Assembly (NCBI RefSeq): GCF_964228735.1
Contig: NZ_CAXRBQ010000057.1
Location: 1 to 64,000, forward strand
Length of the DNA: 64,000 nucleotides
From: Pontibacterium sp964228735
Lineage (GTDB): Bacteria > Pseudomonadota > Gammaproteobacteria > Pseudomonadales > Balneatricaceae
Reading direction: 5' to 3'
Shown here: in pieces, positions 8,200-16,972 of the stretch
Numbering within the stretch: position 1 is the first letter of the stretch
Layout of the letters: the number at the start of each line of letters is the position of its first letter
Made by a program: the position numbers and the translations under genes
The notes under the pieces: model-generated
What the model was told of the DNA's origin: nothing
The model's input: only the letters and a program-made list of their open reading frames with translations
Database searches by the model: none

Positions 8200-11100
8200 A
8201 ATTGTACTGGTTAACTGGTATGTACTGGGCGCGATTGAGATCCCGATCAAAGGCAGCGTAGCCATTGTCGGACCCAACGGTTCCGGTAAATCCTCCCTGC
8301 TGGATGCGATCCAGACAGTGCTGATGGGTGGTCACAAACGCCACCTGAGCTTTAACGCCTCTGCCGGTGAAAAGAGTGAGCGTAGCCTGCGCACCTACTG
8401 TCTGGGTTTCTTGGATGGTGACGGCAAGAAGAGCACGGCGCGTGAAGACTCATTGAGCTATATGGCGCTGAGCTTCTTTGATACGGAAACCGCAAAAGAG
8501 AGCTGTATCGGTATCGCCATCAGTGCGTCCACCGCATCGCCGGACGAAGAGATCCTGGGCCGCTTTATCCTGCCGGATTTTTCCATACACCTGGATGACT
8601 TCACGACCAAAGAGGGTGAAGGTCGCCTGCCACGCCCGTGGACCGATGTGCGTGACAACCTGCTGAAGCAGTGCCCGGATATGGTGTTGGAGAAACGCGC
8701 CAGCCGCTTTATCCGCGAGATGGTGACGCATCTGAGTTACGACCCGCAGATGCCGAACGATGACGATAAGTTCATCAAGAACTTCAAAAACGCCCTCAAG
8801 TTCGTGCCGATCGACAGCCCGACCCGCTTTATTCGTGAGTTCGTACTGGATGAGAACATCGTGCACGTGGGTGCGTTCCGTAAGTCCCTGGACGAATACC
8901 GGGCGATGGAGCAGAAGACCAAGGAGGTCTCTGATCGTATCGCTGAACTGGAAAAGGTTCAGGACGCCTGTAAGGGTATCGAGCGTAACGTTAAGAACGC
9001 CGTGGAATACGAGTGGGTGGTCCACGAGAGCCGCTTTGAAAATGCCGACCTGAAGAAAGAGGAATCGGAAGAGCGTCTCGAAACCAACCAGGAAAAAGAG
9101 CAGCAGCTGCAGCAGGATCTGGAAAACACCGGTGAAGAGCTGAACACGGTGATGCAGCAGCTGGCGGAAGCCCGCGCGGACTTGAACAACACCGACTCTG
9201 CTCACAAGATCAAAGCGCTGGAAACCACGATTTCCGCCAAAACCCACGAACACAGTGTGGTGGAAGAGCGTGTGCAGAACGTCTACAACCTGCTGCGCAC
9301 CGCGGTGAGTTTCGCCAACTACGAAAAACACCTGCCGGAGAACTTCCTGCCGGTGGTGAAAAAGTCGGTTGAGCTGTGGCGTGCCGGTCAGGACATGATG
9401 GGTGCGGTATGGCCGCAGAACCCGGTGGAAGTGGATCAGAACCTGGAAGCGCTGAAGAACAGTGTGGATGCGGTGCGCCGCGATATCGCCCGCCGTTTCG
9501 AAAGCTCCGTAATCCGCATGAACGAACTGCGCAGCGAGATCCAGAGCCAGAAGAGCAACATGGAGCAGCTGAAGCAGGGGCGTGCGCCGGTACGTCGTAA
9601 CACCCGCGAGCTGATGGAGCTGCTGGAAGAGTATGGCATCGAATCCACGCCGATCTGTGAGCTGGTGGATATCAACGACGACAAATGGCGTATCGCTGTG
9701 GAATCCTTCCTGGGAGCCCGTCGTGAAGCGCTGATCGTTGAGCCGGACCGGGTGAAAGAAGCGATCACCCTGTACCGTCGTAAGGGCCGTCACCTGAAGG
9801 GCTGCCGTATCGTTAACACCACCAAGTCTTCTGAGTGGCTGGATCGATACAAAGCCGGTTCCCTGGCGTACTTCATCGATACCGACAACGATCATGCCCG
9901 CGCGTACATGAACCGTGCATTGGGCGGGGTGATGGCGGTTGAAACCGAAACCGAGCTGCTGCGTCACGAACGTGCACTGACCTATGACTGCATGTTGCAG
10001 ACCGAAGGTTCCACCACTGCGATCAACGAACAGCAGCCGATCATGGGTATCCGCCGTCGCGGTAACCAGCTGGAGATCCAGGGTAAACAGGTCGACCAGA
10101 TGGTGTCCGAGTTCACCGAACTGGGCAAAAACCACGACTCCCTGGAGAAACTGCGTGATGCGCTGATCAGCCTGACCACCAGTCTGGCGGGTGTGAACGA
10201 GCGTGTATTTGATCTGGTGACCCAGCGTGAACAGCTGAACACCGAGATCGAAGGCTACCGTCAGGCCGTGATTGATCTGCACAACCAGGACGACACCGGT
10301 ATCCAGAACCGCATTACCGAGCTGGTTGCGTTGCAGAAAGAGACCGAACAGAAGCAGAAGTCCCTGATGGACAAGCTGCAGAAAGTCCGTACCGCGATGA
10401 TCAAAGACACAGCGGCGCTGGAAGTATTGGCGCAGGAGCTGGAAGAGCACGCGGCGGCACGTACCGTCTGTGAAGAGAAGCCAGTCTTCGACGCACAGTC
10501 TGCGCAGGAAAAACGCGATTACCTGGATGAGTCCTGCAGCGGTGAGCTGGAGCGCATTATCTTTGAAGCGGCGAAGAAAGCGCAGTCCGAACTGTCGCTG
10601 CATGAGAAGAAGAAAAACGGTGTGCGTGACGCCGTGGCACAGTACAAGGCCCGTTACCACGGTGGTGGCTTGAGTCATCAGCAGCTGGATAAGATCAGTG
10701 CGGATTCCACCCATGAGGAGCTGGAAGCGTTTGTAAACGAAACCATGCAGGCACTGCGCGATTCTGAACTGGCACAGTACAGCCAGAAAGCGGAGCGTGC
10801 CCGTCTGGAAGCAGAAACCGCATTCCGTTCCGACTTCGTGGCGCACCTCAACGACCAGATCAACAAGATCAAGGATCTGATCCGCGAGTTGAACCAGCAC
10901 CTGAAGAACCGTCCGTTCCACCGCGAGATGTACAGCTTCGAAATGATGCCAAACCCGGAATTGAAAGACATTCTGGAGCTGGTGGAAGCCTACACCCGCA
11001 TCGATCAGGCGAATGTCGGTTCCCTGTTCGACATGAAGTTCGACGAAGATAAACCGCACCAGGATGCACTGGCCAAGATCCACGACGTACTGAAGGACGA

Positions 11101-11650
11101 AGGCGAGAGCAGCCTGCTGCAGGACTACCGTAACTTCTACAACTTCGAGCTGGTGGTACGTGACCTGGAAGGTAACCGTAAGACCACGCTGTCCCAGCGT
11201 ATCAAGACCGGTTCCGGCGGTGAGCACCAGGTACCGTTCTACGTGGCGATTGCAGCAGCACAGGGCGCAACCTACCGTCTGCGCGAGAGTGCCGATGGTA
11301 AGCCGCTGGGCGGTATGAGCCTGGCGGTGTTCGATGAGGCGTTCAACAAGCTGGACTCCGAGAACACCGTAACCTCTCTGGGCTTCATGGATGATCTGGG
11401 TCTGCAGACCATCATCGCGGCACCGGATGAGAAGTACTCTCTGCTCAGCTCCTGCATGGACACCATCATTAACGTCTGCCGTGATGGCCGTGTCGTGGAT
11501 GTGGATGTGGAGTTCCCAACCACTGCAGGACGTGAACTGCTGAACTCCGATAACCCGCTGAAGATCATGAAAGAGATCGACGCGGCGGAAGCAGAAGCAC
11601 GGAACGAACTGGAAGAAACAACAGCTGATACGGAAGCTGAGCCGGTTTAA
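8183..11650 (+). CDS. jetC: JetC/MksB-family SMC ATPase
   Basis: 1155 aa from ATG 8183 (AAGGGG upstream); an upstream in-frame ATG at 8129 would lie deep inside jetB and is less likely. Walker A GPNGSGKSS at residues 30-38 follows a short N-terminal strand (LNRIVLVNWY). Two long Q/E/K-rich coiled-coil arms (roughly 260-480 and 660-930) flank a globular hinge-like centre. The C-terminal head has the ABC signature GSGGEHQ near 1010 and Walker B SLAVFDEAF near 1050. This is the layout of MukB-like SMC ATPases of the JetC/MksB group. With JetA and JetB it should form a DNA-extruding complex. No JetD/MksG (DUF3322/DUF2220 Toprim nuclease) gene lies up- or downstream, so plasmid cleavage is not supported. 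Confidence 0.88.
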   Translation: MKQLNRIVLVNWYVLGAIEIPIKGSVAIVGPNGSGKSSLLDAIQTVLMGGHKRHLSFNASAGEKSERSLRTYCLGFLDGDGKKSTAREDSLSYMALSFFDTETAKESCIGIAISASTASPDEEILGRFILPDFSIHLDDFTTKEGEGRLPRPWTDVRDNLLKQCPDMVLEKRASRFIREMVTHLSYDPQMPNDDDKFIKNFKNALKFVPIDSPTRFIREFVLDENIVHVGAFRKSLDEYRAMEQKTKEVSDRIAELEKVQDACKGIERNVKNAVEYEWVVHESRFENADLKKEESEERLETNQEKEQQLQQDLENTGEELNTVMQQLAEARADLNNTDSAHKIKALETTISAKTHEHSVVEERVQNVYNLLRTAVSFANYEKHLPENFLPVVKKSVELWRAGQDMMGAVWPQNPVEVDQNLEALKNSVDAVRRDIARRFESSVIRMNELRSEIQSQKSNMEQLKQGRAPVRRNTRELMELLEEYGIESTPICELVDINDDKWRIAVESFLGARREALIVEPDRVKEAITLYRRKGRHLKGCRIVNTTKSSEWLDRYKAGSLAYFIDTDNDHARAYMNRALGGVMAVETETELLRHERALTYDCMLQTEGSTTAINEQQPIMGIRRRGNQLEIQGKQVDQMVSEFTELGKNHDSLEKLRDALISLTTSLAGVNERVFDLVTQREQLNTEIEGYRQAVIDLHNQDDTGIQNRITELVALQKETEQKQKSLMDKLQKVRTAMIKDTAALEVLAQELEEHAAARTVCEEKPVFDAQSAQEKRDYLDESCSGELERIIFEAAKKAQSELSLHEKKKNGVRDAVAQYKARYHGGGLSHQQLDKISADSTHEELEAFVNETMQALRDSELAQYSQKAERARLEAETAFRSDFVAHLNDQINKIKDLIRELNQHLKNRPFHREMYSFEMMPNPELKDILELVEAYTRIDQANVGSLFDMKFDEDKPHQDALAKIHDVLKDEGESSLLQDYRNFYNFELVVRDLEGNRKTTLSQRIKTGSGGEHQVPFYVAIAAAQGATYRLRESADGKPLGGMSLAVFDEAFNKLDSENTVTSLGFMDDLGLQTIIAAPDEKYSLLSSCMDTIINVCRDGRVVDVDVEFPTTAGRELLNSDNPLKIMKEIDAAEAEARNELEETTADTEAEPV

Positions 11651-11677
11651 ACCGGTTCAGCGTTCAGCGCACTGATT

Positions 11678-11735
11678 GAAAACGCCCGTTGAGTGGCACC
11701 TCGTTCAGAGGTACTGCTGGCGGGCGTTTCCTTTT
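11678..11735 (+). terminator. Terminator of the jetABC operon, overlapping the convergent gene's 3' end
   Basis: GAAAACGCCCG (11678-11688) pairs with CGGGCGTTTCC (11721-11731), followed by TTTT. The right half lies inside the last codons of the convergent gene ending at 11705. Confidence 0.6.
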
Positions 11736-12421
11736 GATTTCAGGCGAGGCCCCGGGGGGGTGAAGTCAGGGATCAGGCTGACCATCGGCTGACGCTCCCG
11801 GAACAGATGCAAGCGATCACCGTGGGGTTGGCCGATCCACTCCCAAGGCCTGTCCAGCAGCATCAGACGCAGACTGTTGATCGAAGGGACTGGAATGCCA
11901 CCGGATGAAGTGTTGCCCTGAGTACCCGGCAGCGCGATCTGCTCGCTGCGCAGGTCTTGGTACTGGCCATTGGCAAGCAGGCGCAACAGGTTTTCCGCGT
12001 GCCAGATCTCCGGCGCGATCTTCAGTGGCTTTAGCAGGCCGACTTTGGAAGGTGCTACAACCGAGCGCTCCTTGGAGAAAAACTTCCGTGCTGTGAGATC
12101 GGTGTGTACCCCCAACAGGGAGTTATCGCGTACGTTGCTGCTGAAATCCATCTGCTCAAGACCTGCGACCACGGCCGAAAGGTCCCAGTTGCAGGCACGG
12201 ATCAGCTTCCAGGCCGGTTCCACAGAACGACGTGAACCCAGGCTGTACTTGATCGCATCCTTACCTTGGGTGCGGTTGGAGAGCAGGGTGATCTGCAGAT
12301 GGGTACTTTGAAAATCTACCAGGCACTCAGGCTGGTCGACGAAACAATAAGGTGTTTCGCGACGGCAGAAGTCGATCCACTGTTGGCGACTGTTGAGTTG
12401 GGGTAGAACACGTATGATCAT
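11705..12421 (-). CDS. Hypothetical protein of unknown family
   Basis: 238 aa. I do not recognise a domain. It has no signal peptide or membrane segment and is basic near the C-terminus (GPRLKSKGNARQQ). A possible conserved core is DLTARKFFSKERS...KVGLLKPLKIAPEIWHAENLLRLLANGQY (about 107-155). It converges on jetC and is divergent from 12485. Its length and sequence do not fit JetD (about 380 aa with a Toprim centre): no E...DxD Toprim pattern is visible. The ORF is intact, with codon use like the neighbours. A link to the SMC operon is possible but unproven. Confidence 0.6.
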   Translation of the reverse strand: MIIRVLPQLNSRQQWIDFCRRETPYCFVDQPECLVDFQSTHLQITLLSNRTQGKDAIKYSLGSRRSVEPAWKLIRACNWDLSAVVAGLEQMDFSSNVRDNSLLGVHTDLTARKFFSKERSVVAPSKVGLLKPLKIAPEIWHAENLLRLLANGQYQDLRSEQIALPGTQGNTSSGGIPVPSINSLRLMLLDRPWEWIGQPHGDRLHLFRERQPMVSLIPDFTPPGPRLKSKGNARQQYL

Positions 12422-12484
12422 TAACGGGCTGTGATCGGAAGATTAGACAGCCGAACAGTATATAGAAACCGCAGGATAAGAACC

Positions 12485-12847
12485 ATGAAGCTGCTAAATC
12501 GTTCCGCATTTGCCGTGACTCCCAAACAGCCATTTGTGGATTGGGCCAACAGCCTGGAGCAGGATGATGAAGGACTGAACCAAACCCTTTCCCTTGAAGA
12601 ACATCAGCGTGAAGGCACCGTGTACCTGATCGATGAAGTGGAGAGTGACGCCGATTTTGACGCAGCATTGGCTGCGCACTGGGCTGCAATCTTCGAAAAC
12701 GAACTGGCCGCCTGGGACGAGATGGCCGATGCCTGGCCAGAGCCGCGTAGCCAGGAACTGTTTGCTGAGTGGTTTGAAGTAAAACCGCAGGTGATGGCGC
12801 TGGATCTGGCCTCTCAGCCACTGATGACGGCTGTACTGGAGCCATAA
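12485..12847 (+). CDS. Conserved hypothetical acidic protein (PA3046-like)
   Basis: 120 aa from ATG 12485 with AGGATAAG upstream; an in-frame ATG at 12431 has no RBS. The N-terminus MKLLNRSAFAVTPKQPFVDW and a middle TVYLIDEVESD resemble a small Pseudomonas family (such as PA3046 as I recall it) of unknown function. It is strongly acidic and tryptophan-rich (WAAIFENELAAWDEMADAW), cytoplasmic, with no catalytic motif visible. Confidence 0.75.
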   Translation: MKLLNRSAFAVTPKQPFVDWANSLEQDDEGLNQTLSLEEHQREGTVYLIDEVESDADFDAALAAHWAAIFENELAAWDEMADAWPEPRSQELFAEWFEVKPQVMALDLASQPLMTAVLEP

Positions 12848-12958
12848 CACCTGTTCTGCTGCACCCAAGGATGGAGAGGATTGGTACCTCTGTGCGGTTG
12901 CGAAAAATGTTCAAGAACGCTATCAATAGAGGCCCTGTAAATTACGGAGCCCAGATAG

Positions 12959-14302
12959 ATGGATCAACTGCCCAACAATCCGTATGGATTGGACCTGCAT
13001 CCTTTACGGGGCGCGCTGTACGACGAGCTGCATTCGCGTCCCTTTCAGGTTATCCCCAGCCCGTCGCGGCTGACGTTCCTCGCGGTACAGATTCCGAATG
13101 AATCCCGCGAGCAGGAATTTGAGCACTTCCAGAAGATTTACGAACACTTCGGGCATCGGGCGCCTGAAGAAGATGGCGTGTGTTACGAAGCGGACTTTGG
13201 GCAGGTCCGTGTTCGTCGTGAAAAGCATCTGGAGTTCATCACTTATACGTTCGTGAATCTGGATGTGGAGGCGTGTGCTGACCCGTTCGACTGTTCTGGC
13301 ATCAGCCGGATTCCGGAGGAGTGGTTAAGAGCATTGCCGGGCACCGTGGTGGTGTCTTTCCACGTCGCCATTGAAGATGCACGCCAGCAACCGGAGCCAC
13401 CGCTGCCGGTAGTCAAAAGCTTCTTCGAGGGTATGCGTCTGGTGGGTAGTAGTCCACAGGATGGCGATGCCCGGGTGTGGACCACCTTCCGTCTGCACAG
13501 TGACGGCTTTGGCCGCTTCCTGATCTACAACAAGAGGATGAGTGACAGCCAGTTAGGTCGTCTGACCCAGCGTGTGATGGAGATCGAAACCTACCGCCTG
13601 ATGGCGCTGCTGGGGTTGCCACTGGCCAGGAAGTACAACCCGGAATTGACCGATATGGATCGCCAGCTGGCGGAAACCACCAGTAACCTGGCGGCCAACG
13701 GCGACTTGGATGAGCGAATCCTGTTGGGTAAGCTGACCGATATGGCGGCCTGGGTCGAAGCCTGTCGTGCACGCACCACTTTCCGATTCAGTGCCACCCG
13801 CGCATACCATGACCTGGTACTCAAACGCTTGGCAGAATTGCGAGAGGACGAGGTCTCCGGACACTTAACCATCACCGAGTTTATGACCCGTCGTCTGACA
13901 CCGGCGGTGCGAACCTGTGAATCGGTGAGCGAACGTCTGGAAAACCTGTCCCGCCGTATCGACCGGGTGTCGGATATGATGCGTACCCGTGTTGAACTGT
14001 CGATTCAGGGACAGAACCAGGAGCTGCTAGCGTCGATGGACCGCCGTTCCAAGATCCAGCTGATGATGCAGCATACGGTGGAAGGCCTGTCGGTGGCGGC
14101 GATCAGTTATTACCTGGTCGGATTGCTCAAGTATCTGATCGAAGCGCTGTATAATAGCGGTGTCCCGATTGATAAGAGCCTGACGGTGGGGATCTCGGTG
14201 CCGATAGTGGTGCTGGTCGTCTGGTTCGCAACACGTAAGATCCACAAGAAATTCCTCAAACTGGCGACCGAACGGGCCGACCAGGACGATGAGAAACATT
14301 AG
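12959..14302 (+). CDS. DUF3422 family membrane protein
   Basis: 447 aa. It opens with the family motif HPLRGALYDELHSRPFQ (residues 14-30), a hallmark of DUF3422 (PF11902). A long cytoplasmic helical region follows (about 180-370, with Q/R/E-rich heptads), then two predicted C-terminal membrane helices (about 373-392 and 405-425) and a basic tail (RKIHKKFLK). ATG 12959 has GGAG 10 nt upstream. Function unknown. bolA follows after 26 nt and may be cotranscribed. Confidence 0.85.
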   Translation: MDQLPNNPYGLDLHPLRGALYDELHSRPFQVIPSPSRLTFLAVQIPNESREQEFEHFQKIYEHFGHRAPEEDGVCYEADFGQVRVRREKHLEFITYTFVNLDVEACADPFDCSGISRIPEEWLRALPGTVVVSFHVAIEDARQQPEPPLPVVKSFFEGMRLVGSSPQDGDARVWTTFRLHSDGFGRFLIYNKRMSDSQLGRLTQRVMEIETYRLMALLGLPLARKYNPELTDMDRQLAETTSNLAANGDLDERILLGKLTDMAAWVEACRARTTFRFSATRAYHDLVLKRLAELREDEVSGHLTITEFMTRRLTPAVRTCESVSERLENLSRRIDRVSDMMRTRVELSIQGQNQELLASMDRRSKIQLMMQHTVEGLSVAAISYYLVGLLKYLIEALYNSGVPIDKSLTVGISVPIVVLVVWFATRKIHKKFLKLATERADQDDEKH

Positions 14303-14328
14303 ATTCTTCAGGCTGGAGTGAAGTAAGC

Positions 14329-14634
14329 ATGAGTGTTCAGGCAACAATCGAACAGAAACTGCAGGCGGGTATTGCCGTACAGCATATGGAAATTGAAAAC
14401 GAGAGCCATATGCACTCCGGTCCTGCAACCGACAGCCACTTTAAGCTGACGCTGGTATCCGATGATTTTGCCGGCAAACGCCTGGTACAGCGTCATCAGG
14501 TGATCTACGGTCTGCTGGCAGAAGAGCTGCAGTCGCCCGTGCACGCGCTGGCAATGCATTTGTATACCCAGGATGAGTGGGAGAAGCGTGGCGCACCGGC
14601 ACCAATGTCTCCAACCTGCCGGGGTGGTGAGTAA
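14329..14634 (+). CDS. bolA: BolA family protein
   Basis: 101 aa BolA/IbaG-fold protein: VQHMEIENESHMHSG at 18-32 and the RHQVIYGLLAEELQSPVHALAMHLYTQDEW block at 55-83, with the conserved HALA-Lxx-T signature. BolA proteins bind [2Fe-2S] clusters with monothiol glutaredoxins and can act as transcription factors for morphology and biofilm genes. It lies downstream of the DUF3422 gene and upstream of a strong terminator. Confidence 0.92.
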   Translation: MSVQATIEQKLQAGIAVQHMEIENESHMHSGPATDSHFKLTLVSDDFAGKRLVQRHQVIYGLLAEELQSPVHALAMHLYTQDEWEKRGAPAPMSPTCRGGE

Positions 14635-14661
14635 CACCTCAGGGTTTGTGATCGAGCTAAT

Positions 14662-14695
14662 AAAAAACCACAGGGTGTTGCCCGGTGGTTTTTTT
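14662..14695. terminator. Bidirectional terminator after bolA
   Basis: AAAAAACCAC pairs with GTGGTTTTTTT across a GGG/CCC-containing loop. It serves bolA and possibly the converging NIT-domain gene. Confidence 0.85.
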
Positions 14696-14732
14696 GTGTC
14701 TGCTCCTCCTAATCCGGGCTCTTTTAACTCGG

Positions 14733-15557
14733 TTAGCGCACGCGCTCCCGTAGTGAGATGATCTCGCGGTCATAGTGGGTGAAGATCTCCTCCAGACAGC
14801 CACTGGCCAAGTTAAAGTAGATCTTGGATTCAATCTTTGGTGTATCCACCAGAACGCGGTACTGAATACACTGAATCAACTCCTTCAGCTTGTGCTGAGC
14901 TTGCTGAGGCAGGCCCAGGTTGCCCAGAAGGTTCTGGCTGGTCATCTCTATCTTACTGCTCAGATAGCTCATCTGAATGCGTGATACGCTATCACACTGG
15001 CCGGAGGCCGTAATTGCCGTACCGATCGCCCTGGCTTGGCCGATGTGTTCGGCGGCGACCAGAAGGTCATGCCACACCCGCTGCCCCTGCTCCTTTTGCT
15101 GGCAGAGTGCTGTCAGGTGGTGGGTTTCAGCGATATCCTCGATCAGGTAGATCAGGTTGGTCAGCAAGCGGTTATGCTGGTTGATGTTGTCGTCCCGCTC
15201 CAGCGACTTAAAGCGCGTGGTCAGGCGTTGCCAGTGTTCCTCGATTCCTTGCCAGCGGCTGTTTTCACGAATCCATTCATCCACTCGATTGATCACTTCC
15301 ATCTCACGGCGAATCACGTTGTGCAGGTTGTTCAGGTCGTCCTGCAAGGCAGGGTTTCCGGCAATATAACCACTGCTTAGGCCACGATGCTGCTGCAGGT
15401 GCGCCAGCACAAAGCGCAGCTTCTCTAACCACTCCAGGCCACGTAGTTGTTGAGCGCGTCGAATACGGTTGTGCCGTAGCCGTAGCAATCCGGCAATAAG
15501 CGCAAATCCGATAGCGGCCGGAATGACAAAGATGATGACGTTTTCCGAGAGGGTCAT
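14733..15557 (-). CDS. Membrane-anchored NIT (nitrate/nitrite-sensing) domain protein
   Basis: 274 aa. One N-terminal membrane helix (about 5-25, VIIFVIPAAIGFALIAGLL) is followed by an all-helical domain with LQQHRGLSSGYIAGNPAL (about 54-71), the motif of NIT domains (PF08376), in which Gln/Arg-Gly-Leu-Ser marks helix 1. The short, positive linker (RLRHNRIRR) suggests the domain is cytoplasmic, unlike usual periplasmic NIT sensors; topology is uncertain. Its ATG overlaps the stop of the upstream chemoreceptor gene by 4 nt (ATGA), so the two are translationally coupled. It ends without any output domain. Confidence 0.75.
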   Translation of the reverse strand: MTLSENVIIFVIPAAIGFALIAGLLRLRHNRIRRAQQLRGLEWLEKLRFVLAHLQQHRGLSSGYIAGNPALQDDLNNLHNVIRREMEVINRVDEWIRENSRWQGIEEHWQRLTTRFKSLERDDNINQHNRLLTNLIYLIEDIAETHHLTALCQQKEQGQRVWHDLLVAAEHIGQARAIGTAITASGQCDSVSRIQMSYLSSKIEMTSQNLLGNLGLPQQAQHKLKELIQCIQYRVLVDTPKIESKIYFNLASGCLEEIFTHYDREIISLRERVR

Positions 15558-16690
15558 GCGGCACCTCCTGTGGTGGAACGGTGGGTAAGGTTGGCTATAT
15601 GACGGGCGACCCGGGCGGTTTCGCCCGCCATGTCACTGTTGGATTGGGCAACGGCTGCAACCTGTTCAATGTGTTGTGAGATATCCCGGGTTGCGCTTTC
15701 CTGCTGTTCAACGGCCGCCGCCACCTGGCTGATCTGGTCTGACACCATCTCGGTGCGCTCGGTGATATCGTTGAGGGCCTGTTCGACCTGATTGGTGTTT
15801 TCGACGCAACGCTCGCTGCTGGAAACCACGGCCTCCATCTGATCGTTCAGCAGGTTCATCTGTTGTTGAATCCCGTTGATCACGCTGCTGATCTCGACGG
15901 AAGCCCCGTGGCTGCGTTGTGCCAGAGCACGTACCTCTTCTGCCACCACTGAGAATCCGCGGCCGTGCTCGCCGGCTCGTGCGGCTTCGATCGCGGCGTT
16001 CAGGGCGAGCAGGTTGGTCTGGTCCGACAGATCGCGAATAAATTCAGACATGGATGAGATCTTGTCCGAACGTGTCCGTAATGTGGCAAAGAGCGACGAT
16101 GTTTCTGATGCCAGTTGGGCAACGGATGTGACCTCGTTGCGGGTCGGGACCAGCACCCCTATGCCTTCAACCGACAGATCACGGGCTGAGCGGGCGGCGG
16201 TGAGGGTATCGCCGATGTGGCGTGTCACTTCCTCAACGCTATGGCTGATTTGGGTGACAGCGGCGGCCGTGGAGGCGGTTGCCTGTGATTGCTGATCGGT
16301 ATTTTGCGCGACATTGCTCGCATTGTTGGACAGCTCTTCGACTGAGTAGCTGATCTCATCGACGATCTCTGCGGCTTCTGAGTTTTTCCGCTCCCTATCC
16401 TTTATGTGCGTGGTAATAAGTAAGGCCAGTGTTGAAAGAGGGCCAACAATCTCAGCTGCTGGATCGGTATCGGATCCGTTGAGTTGTACGGTAATGGTTT
16501 GCAGGTCCTGAGTGATCAGGCGTAGGTAGCCAAGGATGATATATCCCAAGATAAGCAGGGGCGGTAAGCCATAGATCTGAGTATCTGTCAGACTAACCGT
16601 CGTCACAGAGATAAACAGCAGGGCAGCGATTATTGTACTGATGAGGCGATTGCCACCTGCATTTACCAAAAACAGAATAGGTTGCAGCAT
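15554..16690 (-). CDS. Methyl-accepting chemotaxis protein without a periplasmic sensor domain
   Basis: 378 aa from ATG 16690 (GGAAT 8 nt upstream); the in-frame ATG 19 codons earlier has no RBS. Two membrane helices near the N-terminus (about 13-32 and 40-62) are joined by a very short loop. The MCP signalling domain follows, with the hairpin tip ISSMSEFIRDLSDQTNLLALNAAIEAARAGEHGRGFSVVAEEVRALAQRS region (about 220-265) intact for CheA/CheW binding. No HAMP is obvious. The sensory input is probably intramembrane or comes from the coupled NIT protein downstream. The last residues RSTTGGAA are not the CheR-tethering pentapeptide. Confidence 0.88.
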   Translation of the reverse strand: MLQPILFLVNAGGNRLISTIIAALLFISVTTVSLTDTQIYGLPPLLILGYIILGYLRLITQDLQTITVQLNGSDTDPAAEIVGPLSTLALLITTHIKDRERKNSEAAEIVDEISYSVEELSNNASNVAQNTDQQSQATASTAAAVTQISHSVEEVTRHIGDTLTAARSARDLSVEGIGVLVPTRNEVTSVAQLASETSSLFATLRTRSDKISSMSEFIRDLSDQTNLLALNAAIEAARAGEHGRGFSVVAEEVRALAQRSHGASVEISSVINGIQQQMNLLNDQMEAVVSSSERCVENTNQVEQALNDITERTEMVSDQISQVAAAVEQQESATRDISQHIEQVAAVAQSNSDMAGETARVARHIANLTHRSTTGGAA

Positions 16691-16879
16691 AGTTTCATTC
16701 CTGAAAGTCCTCTCTTTTGGTGCGATGCACAAAGTGTTCCAGAGCAACCCTTCAGGAATAATTTATAGGTTTTTGGGGGGCGGGACGTTCCTTTAACCCA
16801 GATTAATACGCTTTTACGCACTGAAATGGTGCGATCAAAAAAATCGGATGTCCTAAATTAGCGCCTCTATTGCAGGAAG

Positions 16880-16933
16880 TGCGCAAAAAAAGAGCGCATC
16901 CGCACGCTTTAAGGGGCTGGCATGCTACTTGCT
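16880..16933 (+). promoter_or_regulatory. Sigma-54 promoter of the EAL gene with upstream inverted repeat
   Basis: TGGCATG-CTAC-TTGCT at 16918-16933 has GG (16919-16920) and GC (16931-16932) exactly 10 nt apart, as required for RpoN -24/-12 promoters. Predicted start about 16943. An inverted repeat TGCGC-N9-GCGCA (16880-16898) just upstream could bind an activator, though bacterial enhancer sites are often further away. Confidence 0.75.
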
Positions 16934-16972
16934 GTTTGAACGCAAATGCATCAGCAACAAGGTATATAAGCA

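Noticed and set aside
8450..11227. 925-codon open frame opposite the SMC gene
   Set aside because: Antisense shadow of a GC-biased gene; its product is a low-quality H/Q/L-rich sequence and the sense frame has clear SMC motifs.
6136..11650. Complete Wadjet anti-plasmid system
   Set aside because: Only JetABC are present. No Toprim nuclease subunit was found in either direction, so the defence call is not supported.
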